Assembly: GCA_030667705.1 (NCBI GenBank)
Contig: DAOUVJ010000007.1
Location: 1 to 41,293 of the forward strand
From: Promethearchaeota archaeon
GTDB lineage: Archaea; Asgardarchaeota; Lokiarchaeia; Sigyniarchaeales; SOKP01
Length of the DNA stretch: 41,293 nucleotides
Reading direction: 5' to 3'
The position numbers and the translations under genes are program-made. The notes beneath the pieces were generated by a model, which was not told where the DNA came from, did not search any database, and saw only the letters and a list, made by a program, of their open reading frames with translations. Shown piece after piece: positions 8,926-16,462 of this stretch. How positions within the stretch are numbered: position 1 is the stretch's first letter; every line of letters begins with the position of its first letter.

Positions 8926-9984
8926 ATGGAACATGAATTAACAGCTAAGGAAATAAAACGATATAAGAAAAGATATATCGGAAAATTAGCAGTAGCAGCT
9001 AAACGTGCGAAAGATTGTGGTGATAGACCTTTCATATTTCATTTTCTTACCACATTAAGATGCAATTGCGATTGTGAATCGTGTCTTTGGAAGGATAATA
9101 CAGCAAAAGGTGAATTATCACTTGAAGAAATTAAACGAATCTATTTAGAAGCAAAAGATGCGGGGTTTATAATGACTGTTCTTTGGGGTGGAGAACCGAC
9201 GCTCCGTAAAGACCTTCCGGATATTATTAAGTTTATAAGAAACAATGCAGAATTTGCCTTTATTGGAATGGTCACAAATGGATATTTAATTCCAAAACAA
9301 ATCCATGAATATGGAAATGACCTTAACTTGATATTAATGTCTCTTGATTCTCCAATTAAGGAAGAACACGATAGAATCCGTTGTTTAAATGGACTTTATG
9401 ATAAAATAATGGAATCTGTAAATATCATCAAGAATGATTTTCCACTCATTTCATTACAGTTCAGTTTTTCTATTAGTAAATATAACATTCATCGCGTTGA
9501 TGAAATGATTGCTTTAGGAGATAAAAATGAAGTTCCGGTTGCCTTCAATGTGATAAACACATTACGTCACTATTCGAGTGGAGATATCGATGAAAAAGGA
9601 ACGTTATCAGCCACAGACGAGGAATTAAGTGCCGTTTTTATTAAAATTTTAGAAGCAAAGAGGAATGGATCAAAAATTTTAAACTCAGAAATGTACTTAA
9701 AGCACTTTATTGGGGGGAAAAAACCATATCGTTGTCACGCAAGAAAAGTTTTCATGTATGTTAATTATAATGGTGATATTGAAAATTGCTTGGAATTAGA
9801 TAAACCAATTGCAAATTTACGAGATATTTCAGTAATAGATGCATTAGAATTGCCAAGTATGAAAAAATTTTTACAAAATGCCGAAAACTGTAGTAGTTGT
9901 AATTCTCCTACGATGATTGATACTAGCTATTTTTGGGAAGATTTGAGTTTATTAACCAAATCTGGTGGTATTTCACTTGGTTAA
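8926..9984 (+). CDS. Radical SAM protein, MoaA/SPASM-like
   Basis: A 352-residue radical SAM enzyme. The cluster motif CNCDCESC supplies Cys46, Cys50 and Cys53 (C-x3-C-x2-C), preceded by the strand FHFLTTLR. The SAM-binding glycine motif is LWGGEPTLRKDLPDII. NLILMSLDSP fits the core barrel strand 4. The C-terminal part has further cysteines (YRCHARKVFMYVNYNGDIENC and CSSC), resembling a partial SPASM or twitch auxiliary-cluster domain. The G-D-I-x-x-C-L spacing is typical of that region. The substrate is unknown. HpnH-type and peptide-modifying enzymes look alike at this level. The next gene is 173 bases downstream on the same strand, so shared transcription is uncertain. Confidence 0.75.
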   Translation: MEHELTAKEIKRYKKRYIGKLAVAAKRAKDCGDRPFIFHFLTTLRCNCDCESCLWKDNTAKGELSLEEIKRIYLEAKDAGFIMTVLWGGEPTLRKDLPDIIKFIRNNAEFAFIGMVTNGYLIPKQIHEYGNDLNLILMSLDSPIKEEHDRIRCLNGLYDKIMESVNIIKNDFPLISLQFSFSISKYNIHRVDEMIALGDKNEVPVAFNVINTLRHYSSGDIDEKGTLSATDEELSAVFIKILEAKRNGSKILNSEMYLKHFIGGKKPYRCHARKVFMYVNYNGDIENCLELDKPIANLRDISVIDALELPSMKKFLQNAENCSSCNSPTMIDTSYFWEDLSLLTKSGGISLG

Positions 9985-10157
9985 ACCCTAAAATTTTCTG
10001 TTATGATAATAATTTTCGTAGTATGAGTTAAGTTTATAACAATATGAAACTTGTATAAAACTTATGGAAGTTCCCTAAGAACTTATTGGAATAATGGGAA
10101 TGATATGGGCGTTTAATTGAGATGCCCTTGTTTAATTAAAATTAAGGTAAAAATAAG

Positions 10158-11444
10158 ATGAAAGATTTAAGAAAAAAATTGGAAATCCCTAAAGATGCCT
10201 TAAAATCTGTTAATGATTTTTTACTTGATGAAAATAATCCTTTGATTAATGACTTATTTAGTGTGATAGATAAATATGGTGGTATCAATGAGATTAATAA
10301 GAAAGCAGAAGAGGCAAGTAAATTAGATAACCTAGTTGATAAAATTAATAAAAAGAATCCCGATTATGTTAAGGATATAGAATGGCTGATAGAGGCTCGT
10401 GATAATCATTCTTTTATAAGTGTTGCTGATTATCGAAGAAAAATATTAGGAGATAAAATATCTGAAATGGAGTTTAACGAGGATTATGCTGTGACTTTAG
10501 AACTTTCAGCATGTCAATATTTTCCTTTCTTGATTGATATAGCTAAAGATGCAGTTGAAAATCAAAAATTAGTCCCTGGTAGAATCATTCGTGTAAGATA
10601 CATGAAAGAACAAGAGGAAGACGGAGATTTACCCGCTATGGCGGCTGCGATGCAAGTTATTGGCGCCACTTGGGTCGAAACTCTTGACACAAAGGGAACT
10701 GCTCCTGGACCAGATGGAATGCCTGTAAATGTACATCTGGGTGGTCCAGACACGATTACTGGTTATTTTGGCGGTGTTGGTCAACCAAATGATTTTGCAA
10801 TTAAATGGATTGATGAGTTCCTATATTATTATACAAACTATGGAATAAAACAAGTTCTCAACGTCAACCCAGGCACGGTCCTTTTGGGTTATTTTATTCA
10901 TAAACTTGGAATTAACAACGAATTTAAAATAAGCGTCTATATGGGTAATGATAACCCCTATTCTTGCCTATGGACTTTACTAACAGCAAAATTATTCGCT
11001 CGAGAAGATGGAACGAGTCCATTAATTGGATTTAACTTATCCAACTCAGTTAATAACGAAACCATTGAAATGGCTGCATATATTCGTAAACCTTTTGGAT
11101 TTGAGGATGTTGTTAGATTGGAACATCACATAACCGAGACATACAAATCAATTGTGCGTCAGCCGTACGATCGTAGAGATGAGTTATTAGAATTAGCAAA
11201 AAACGTCAAGAATATAAGCGCGAAACATGAAGGAGCAAATGTTGCTGTTGATGAAAAGCGGGAACATCCTACTGATATACTAGAATATTTTATGCCTAAA
11301 GAAGAAGTAAAAGAAGCAGGATTATGGGATTATTTTAGAATTAACCATTTAGATCGAAATGATGCCGTTAATTCGACAGCAGAGGCACTAACTAAGAAAG
11401 GATTAACATTTATCGCAGCAAGAAATTTACATCATTATGAATAA
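10158..11444 (+). CDS. Unrecognised 428-residue protein, probably an enzyme
   Basis: I do not recognise this family. The first 80 residues are helical and charged. From about residue 110 the sequence alternates short beta strands and helices in a way compatible with a TIM barrel. Conserved-looking glycine-rich loops include AMAAAMQVIGATWVETLDTKG, HLGGPDTITGYFGGVGQPND, QVLNVNPGTVLLGY, VYMGNDNPYS and IGFNLSNSVNNETI. There is no signal peptide, membrane segment or metal-cluster motif. Its stop lies 20 bases before the DapA-Fae fusion gene, so the two are almost certainly co-transcribed. It probably makes or uses a substrate or product of that fusion (inference). It should be treated as a candidate new enzyme of that pathway. 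Confidence 0.7.
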   Translation: MKDLRKKLEIPKDALKSVNDFLLDENNPLINDLFSVIDKYGGINEINKKAEEASKLDNLVDKINKKNPDYVKDIEWLIEARDNHSFISVADYRRKILGDKISEMEFNEDYAVTLELSACQYFPFLIDIAKDAVENQKLVPGRIIRVRYMKEQEEDGDLPAMAAAMQVIGATWVETLDTKGTAPGPDGMPVNVHLGGPDTITGYFGGVGQPNDFAIKWIDEFLYYYTNYGIKQVLNVNPGTVLLGYFIHKLGINNEFKISVYMGNDNPYSCLWTLLTAKLFAREDGTSPLIGFNLSNSVNNETIEMAAYIRKPFGFEDVVRLEHHITETYKSIVRQPYDRRDELLELAKNVKNISAKHEGANVAVDEKREHPTDILEYFMPKEEVKEAGLWDYFRINHLDRNDAVNSTAEALTKKGLTFIAARNLHHYE

Positions 11445-11464
11445 GCTTAGGAGTGAATAATAAA

Positions 11465-12952
11465 ATGGGAAAATTTGATTTTAGACCAAAAGGAGTAATG
11501 CCTGCAATGGTAACTCCCTTTAATAAAGATGAGTCGATAAACGAAGAACAATTAAGAAATTTAGTTAATCACTTCATTGACCAAGGGGTAACTGGATTAG
11601 TTCCATGTGGAACAACAGGAGAATTCGTCAACATGACTCTTGAAGAGCGATTGAAGGTAATTAAAATAGTGGTTGATGAAACTAACGGTAGAGTACCGGT
11701 AATAGCGGGTACAGGAGAATCCGGAACAAGAATGGTAATTGATTCGAGTAAAGCCGCAACTGATATAGGAGCTGATGCAGTTATCATAGTAACTCCTTAC
11801 TATCTCAAACCAAAAGCTAAGGGGTTGTATGATCATTATTTCACCATAGCCGAAAAAACAGACATTCCAATTGTACTTTATAACATTCCCGTTTGTACTG
11901 GAGTCGAGTTACCTTGGACAGTGGTAGAAGATTTGGTTGATATTGAAAATATTATTGCAATTAAAGATTCTAGTGGAGATTATAAGTATCATTCTGCACT
12001 TTTAGAAAAAGTTAGCGATAAGATTTCAGTCTTGATTGGATGGGATGAGTTAGTGCTGGGTGCATTAGCAGGTGGAGCTGCAGGATGCATCTTGGGATCA
12101 GCGAATGTTATTCCTAAAATATGGCTAGAATTATATGATCACGTTCAAAATAATCGCTTAACAGAAGCTCAAACACTACAAAAAAAGGTACAGAAATTAG
12201 CAAGGATGTTAATCAATTCAGGTGCATTAGGTGCTAAGGAATGCCTTAATTTCATGGGAATACCCGTAGGTATAACGCGTCAACCAATCATTTTAGGAGA
12301 TGCTCTTTCGTACGAGTTAAGAGATGAATTTCGCGTAGAATTAGAAAAATTAGGGTTGATAGAGAAGAAAGAGCTCAAGTTTGAGATTGGAGAAAAAGAA
12401 CTTAGTAGTCGCTTCTACTCTGTTGGTGTTACACCTGAAAAGATAGTCAATTTTGACTTAAAAGTTGGAGAGTCATTAGTAGGAAGTCGGGTAGAGTTAG
12501 CACATGTAGATCTTTTGATTGGAATGAAAGATGGTCCGGTAGGGGAAGGGTATGCAAGAGCATTAACTCATCCTGCTAAAGGAAAGGAAGGATTACAAGT
12601 AATTCTCGAACCAAACATGCAAGTAAAACCCGCAACAGTAATGATTCCGACTGTAAAAGTTACTTCTCTACGCCATGCAAGTTTGACCTATGGACCAGCG
12701 CAAGCTGCAGTTGCTAAAGCAGTCATGAAATGTGTTGAAGATGGAATATTACCAAAAGAAGCTTCTGAAGATATAGTAATAATAGCAAATGTCTTTGTTC
12801 ATCCTAGTGCAAGTAGCCGAAAAAGAGTTTTTATAAACAATTATAAAGCTACGAGAAATGCGATTCGAAAAGCGATGGAAGGTCTTCCTACGGTCGAGGA
12901 TGGAATTCTTTCAGCAGATAATGCTCGTCATCCATTCAGAAACGACCCCTAA
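11465..12952 (+). CDS. DapA-family aldolase fused to formaldehyde-activating enzyme (Fae)
   Basis: A 495-residue two-domain protein. Residues 1 to about 300 are a class I pyruvate aldolase of the DHDPS/KDG-aldolase family: PCGTTGE (47-53), YNIP with Tyr139, and AIKDSS with Schiff-base Lys167. The Arg that DHDPS has after YNxPS is absent (YNIPVCTG), so lysine biosynthesis is unlikely. After a linker (about 303-331), residues 332-495 match Fae throughout. VELAHVDLLIG carries the catalytic-type His347, followed by KPATVMIPTVKV, YGPAQAAVAKAV and EDIVIIANVFVHP. Fae condenses formaldehyde with tetrahydromethanopterin. The start is ATG 11465, because the Shine-Dalgarno TTAGGAG (11447-11453) overlaps the alternative GTG 11453. 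Inference: the aldolase releases or uses formaldehyde, which is channelled to Fae. Confidence 0.88.
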   Translation: MGKFDFRPKGVMPAMVTPFNKDESINEEQLRNLVNHFIDQGVTGLVPCGTTGEFVNMTLEERLKVIKIVVDETNGRVPVIAGTGESGTRMVIDSSKAATDIGADAVIIVTPYYLKPKAKGLYDHYFTIAEKTDIPIVLYNIPVCTGVELPWTVVEDLVDIENIIAIKDSSGDYKYHSALLEKVSDKISVLIGWDELVLGALAGGAAGCILGSANVIPKIWLELYDHVQNNRLTEAQTLQKKVQKLARMLINSGALGAKECLNFMGIPVGITRQPIILGDALSYELRDEFRVELEKLGLIEKKELKFEIGEKELSSRFYSVGVTPEKIVNFDLKVGESLVGSRVELAHVDLLIGMKDGPVGEGYARALTHPAKGKEGLQVILEPNMQVKPATVMIPTVKVTSLRHASLTYGPAQAAVAKAVMKCVEDGILPKEASEDIVIIANVFVHPSASSRKRVFINNYKATRNAIRKAMEGLPTVEDGILSADNARHPFRNDP

Positions 12953-13086
12953 TATTATAAAATTTTAAATTATTTTTATCTATTTTTTCAAAATTTCATT
13001 TTTCTGAGAAACTAATGCTACCTAATCCTTTTATTAAAGTAAAAAAATAGTAACTTAATGAATAATTATATTCTGAGGAAGTAAAG

Positions 13087-14487
13087 ATGAAAGTATTCAT
13101 GGATGATAATTTTCTATTACATACAAAAACCGCTCAATCTCTCTATCACGAACATGCGAAAAAGATGCCAATCTATGATTTTCATGGTCATTTACCTGTT
13201 GAGGATATCGCTAACAATATTAATTTTGATAATATTGGACAAGTATGGCTTGCTGGAGATCATTATAAATGGAGATTAATGCGAACAAATGGAATTGCTG
13301 AACATTTTTGCACAGGAAATGCAACAGACTATGAAAAATTTCAAAAATGGGCAGAAACTGTACCTATATCCATCAGAAATCCCCTTTACCATTGGACTCA
13401 TTTAGAACTCCGTCGATATTTCAGTATTGAAGATTTGTTAAATCCAAACTCTTGTAAAAAAATTTATGATCATTGTTCTAATTTGTTAAAAACGCCCGAG
13501 TATTCGATTAAAAATCTTATAACCATGATGAATGTGAAATTAATATGCACAACAAATGACCCAATCGATACCTTAGAATATCATGAGAAAATTAAGAATG
13601 ATGGCTATGAAGTTAAGATTATTCCAACTTTCAGACCGGATAGAGCAATGAATGTTGAGGATAATGCTAATTTTATAAAATATATTCACAAGTTGAGCGA
13701 AATTTCTGAAATAACGATAGAAGATTTTTCAAGTTTAATGGATGCAATCGAAAATCGTCATAAACACTTCCATGATAATGGTTGTAAAATTTCTGATCAT
13801 GGACTTACTCTATTACACGCAACAAATTATTCAGATAATGATTTAGAAGAGATATTTCGTAAACTACTCTCAAAACAGCCGATATCTGATATAGAAATAT
13901 CCAAATTTAAATCTGCTTTTCTGTATGAAGTTGGGAAATTAAATTATAAGCGTGGATGGGTTCAACAATTCCATATTGGCGCTATTCGTAATGTAAACAC
14001 TCGCTTATTTAATAATTTAGGTCCTGATATTGGCTGTGATACGATTGGAGATTATAATGTTGGTAAAGATTTAGCAAAATTTTTAGATCATCTGGATCAA
14101 TCTGATGAATTAGCTAAAACGGTTATTTATAATCTAAATCCGAGAGATAATGAATTGTTTGCATCCATGATTGGAAACTTTCAAGATGGGACTTTTCCCG
14201 GGAAAATTCAATTTGGTCCAAGTTGGTGGTTTTTGGATCAGATTGATGGTATAACAAAGCAGATTAATGCACTTTCAAATCTGGGCTCATTATATCATTT
14301 TATTGGGATGACTACAGATTCACGAAGCTTTCTTTCTTTTCCAAGACATGAATATTTTAGAAGAATTTTATGTAATATCATTGGTAGTGATGTTGAGAAG
14401 GGATTAATCCCTGCTGATACGAATTTATTAGGAGAAATGGTTGAAAATATTTGTTATAATAACGCTGCTAATTTTTTTGATATGTAA
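13087..14487 (+). CDS. uxaC: Uronate isomerase (glucuronate/galacturonate isomerase)
   Basis: UxaC interconverts D-glucuronate with D-fructuronate, and D-galacturonate with D-tagaturonate. It belongs to the amidohydrolase superfamily. The 466 residues match its usual length. Family signatures are YDFHGHLPVEDIANN (metal-binding HxH near the N-terminus), WLAGDHYKWRLMRTNGI, WTHLELRRYF, TNDPIDTLEYH, WVQQFHIGAIRN, GCDTIGDY, and SRSFLSFPRHEYFRRILCN at the C-terminus. A GAGGAAG Shine-Dalgarno-like stretch precedes the ATG. It follows the DapA-Fae gene by 134 bases on the same strand. No mannonate/altronate oxidoreductase, dehydratase or KDG kinase is nearby. Its link to the fusion is therefore only positional, unless the aldolase domain acts on a uronate-derived 2-keto-3-deoxy acid. 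Confidence 0.88.
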   Translation: MKVFMDDNFLLHTKTAQSLYHEHAKKMPIYDFHGHLPVEDIANNINFDNIGQVWLAGDHYKWRLMRTNGIAEHFCTGNATDYEKFQKWAETVPISIRNPLYHWTHLELRRYFSIEDLLNPNSCKKIYDHCSNLLKTPEYSIKNLITMMNVKLICTTNDPIDTLEYHEKIKNDGYEVKIIPTFRPDRAMNVEDNANFIKYIHKLSEISEITIEDFSSLMDAIENRHKHFHDNGCKISDHGLTLLHATNYSDNDLEEIFRKLLSKQPISDIEISKFKSAFLYEVGKLNYKRGWVQQFHIGAIRNVNTRLFNNLGPDIGCDTIGDYNVGKDLAKFLDHLDQSDELAKTVIYNLNPRDNELFASMIGNFQDGTFPGKIQFGPSWWFLDQIDGITKQINALSNLGSLYHFIGMTTDSRSFLSFPRHEYFRRILCNIIGSDVEKGLIPADTNLLGEMVENICYNNAANFFDM

Positions 14488-14520
14488 AATAAAAAATTTT
14501 ATTATATTTTAAACAAAATT

Positions 14521-15135
14521 TTATCTTTTCTTTCTACTTGATTGAATTTTAGCGCTTTCTACTTTTTTACTTATTAGGATGATACCAAAAATAATTAGAA
14601 TTGCTCCAACAAGAAACCAAGTCGCAAGTAAGGGTTGACTTGCATCAATGTTCATTACAATGATGAAGAATATCGAATTTAGGATGCCAATACCTATAGA
14701 AATGGAGCCTAAAATTTTATTCAATTTTTTACGTAGCTTGATTGTAGCGTATTTATCAACTACTAACCATCCAATTCCATATATCAGAAGAAAAACTCCC
14801 ACTAAGAATAAAGGAATGAGGACCATACCTCTTATATCGCTAAAAGGGTGTAATCGGGGATCAAATAAACCAATAATAGGAGTCAATAGTGGAACTATCG
14901 AATCAAGGACTAAGATTAACCCTTTAATTATGTTATTTAAATGATCTTGGTATATCAAAAAAACGGCGGAAATTAAAGTAGTAGTACTAAAGATTAATAA
15001 TGGAATCGAAAATAGTAAATAAATTCCATTCGATGGCACCCAATTAACTGTTAAGGCCCAAATTGTCATCAATGAAATTATCAGAAATATAATTCCTATA
15101 ACAAATAAAAAATAACCTAAATTTCTTTTTTCCAT
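14521..15135 (-). CDS. Six-segment integral membrane protein, unknown function
   Basis: A 204-residue protein with about six hydrophobic helices. They begin near LGYFLFVIGIIFLIISLM, GIYLLFSIPLLIFSTTTLI, IIKGLILVLDSIVPLLTPII, GMVLIPLFLVGVFLLIYGI, ILGSISIGIGILNSIFFII and LLATWFLVGAILIIFGIIL. It ends in a basic tail (SKKVESAKIQSSRKKR) that should be cytoplasmic. I recognise no family motif. It converges with uxaC (33 bases between stops) and is divergent from the peroxiredoxin gene, so it is its own transcription unit. Confidence 0.65.
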   Translation of the reverse strand: MEKRNLGYFLFVIGIIFLIISLMTIWALTVNWVPSNGIYLLFSIPLLIFSTTTLISAVFLIYQDHLNNIIKGLILVLDSIVPLLTPIIGLFDPRLHPFSDIRGMVLIPLFLVGVFLLIYGIGWLVVDKYATIKLRKKLNKILGSISIGIGILNSIFFIIVMNIDASQPLLATWFLVGAILIIFGIILISKKVESAKIQSSRKKR

Positions 15136-15352
15136 ATTGTATCCCTTTGTATTTGTTTTATGTTTAAATAGAATGTGAATTATTAAATTTATTTTTAGGG
15201 ATTTTATAATTTATTAATTTTAGAGAGGAGGATAAAATCTAGCTTAAATGAACTCTAAAATAAGATGATAATTAATAACATGAAGATTCAAATCATTTCT
15301 TTATCTAAGAATTATGAATAAAAAATAATCCAAATAACGAGAAAAAATAATT

Positions 15353-15841
15353 ATGTCTGATAGAATTGAATTAAAAGTCGGTGATATTGCCCCAGATTTT
15401 TGTCTTCCTGATAAGGACGGAAAAGAGGTATGTTTAAAAGATTTTAATGGAAAAAATGTTATCTTATATTTTTATCCAAAGGATAACACACCAGGATGTA
15501 CGATAGAAGCTATAGGGTTTACAACAATATTAAATGATTTTCAAAAACTCGATGCAGTGATAATAGGTGTTAGTCCTGATAGTCCTGCTTCACATGCTAA
15601 ATTCATTGAGAAGAAAGATTTAAAGGTAATTCTATTAAGCGACGAAGATAAAGAAATCTTAAAGGCTTACGGAGCTTGGGGTTTGAAACAATTTCGAGGT
15701 AAAACGTATAAAGGGGTAACCCGAAGCACGTTTTTGATTGATGCCTCTGGTAAAATAGCTCATGCTTGGCCTAAAGTAAAGGTTAGAGGGCATCCTGAAG
15801 ATGTTAAGAATACGTTATCTGAATTTTTGTTAAAGAATTAG
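15353..15841 (+). CDS. Peroxiredoxin, Bcp/PrxQ type
   Basis: A thiol peroxidase that reduces hydrogen and organic peroxides in the cytoplasm. The 162 residues show [14 protein letters not shown], the active motif [15 protein letters not shown] with peroxidatic Cys49, and [32 protein letters not shown] completes the thioredoxin fold. PrxQ proteins usually have a resolving Cys five residues after the peroxidatic one. Here that position is Ile54, so this copy is either 1-Cys or uses Cys17 or Cys27. It starts a same-strand run with a nitroreductase 36 bases downstream and a DUF255 protein after that, a plausible redox-stress operon. Confidence 0.88.
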   Translation: MSDRIELKVGDIAPDFCLPDKDGKEVCLKDFNGKNVILYFYPKDNTPGCTIEAIGFTTILNDFQKLDAVIIGVSPDSPASHAKFIEKKDLKVILLSDEDKEILKAYGAWGLKQFRGKTYKGVTRSTFLIDASGKIAHAWPKVKVRGHPEDVKNTLSEFLLKN

Positions 15842-15877
15842 CTTATTTTTTCCAATTTAAAATTAAGGGAGATAAAG

Positions 15878-16447
15878 ATGAAAGTAAAAAAAGCGATAGA
15901 AAGTCGAAGGGCTTATAGGTCATTGGATCCAGTTAAGATCACCAATGATATTATATCAGATCTCGGAACCTCAGCGCAATTATCACCATCATGTTTTAAT
16001 TATCAACCATGGAAGTACGTTTTTATTTATGACAAGCAGAAATTAAAGGAACTTCAAAAAGCAATAACGGGAAAAAACAAATGGGTAAAACGTGCCTCTT
16101 TAATTATTGCTGTTTTTAGTAAACAAGAAGATGATTGCACTGTTGGTGAAAGAGAATATTACCTTTTTGATACTGGTATGGCAACTGCGTTTTTGATTTT
16201 AAGAGCTACTGAACTTGGGTTAGTAGCTCATCCTATAGCAGGTTTTAAAGAAGGAAGAGCAAAAGAAATTTTGAAAATTCCTGAAAAAATGAGACTGATA
16301 ACTCTTCTAATTATTGGTAAGCATTCAGAGGAATATAATGAATTAATGACAGATTCTCAAAAATCCAAAGAAGGTGTGAGACCTAAAAGAAAAGAACTCG
16401 CTGAATTTATTTCTATAGATAATTTTGACAACCCTTACAAACAATAG
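15878..16447 (+). CDS. Nitroreductase-family FMN protein
   Basis: A 189-residue member of the FMN-dependent nitroreductase fold. The opening KKAIESRRAYRSLDPVKI is the usual N-terminal FMN-binding motif (RRxxR). PSCFNYQPWKYVFIYD corresponds to the family SPSxxNxQPW loop, and FDTGMATAFLILRATELGLVAHPIAGF to the dimer and FMN helix region. The substrate is unknown, since these enzymes use NAD(P)H to reduce nitro groups, quinones or flavins. A GGGAG Shine-Dalgarno precedes the ATG. It sits between the peroxiredoxin (36 bases) and the YyaL-like gene (15 bases), so co-transcription is likely. Confidence 0.85.
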   Translation: MKVKKAIESRRAYRSLDPVKITNDIISDLGTSAQLSPSCFNYQPWKYVFIYDKQKLKELQKAITGKNKWVKRASLIIAVFSKQEDDCTVGEREYYLFDTGMATAFLILRATELGLVAHPIAGFKEGRAKEILKIPEKMRLITLLIIGKHSEEYNELMTDSQKSKEGVRPKRKELAEFISIDNFDNPYKQ

Positions 16448-16462
16448 AGAGTAGATATAATT

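Noticed and set aside
10106-10130. GGGC...GCCC inverted repeat before the 428-residue gene
   Set aside because: Only a four-base stem with a 13-base loop; too weak to call a terminator or operator.
11453-11464. GTG 11453 as the start of the DapA-Fae gene
   Set aside because: The GTG overlaps the only Shine-Dalgarno (TTAGGAG, 11447-11453), which is correctly spaced for ATG 11465.
11465-12370. Dihydrodipicolinate synthase for lysine biosynthesis
   Set aside because: The Arg after YNxPS that binds the DHDPS substrate carboxylate is replaced (YNIPVCTG), no lysine genes are nearby, and a Fae domain is fused.
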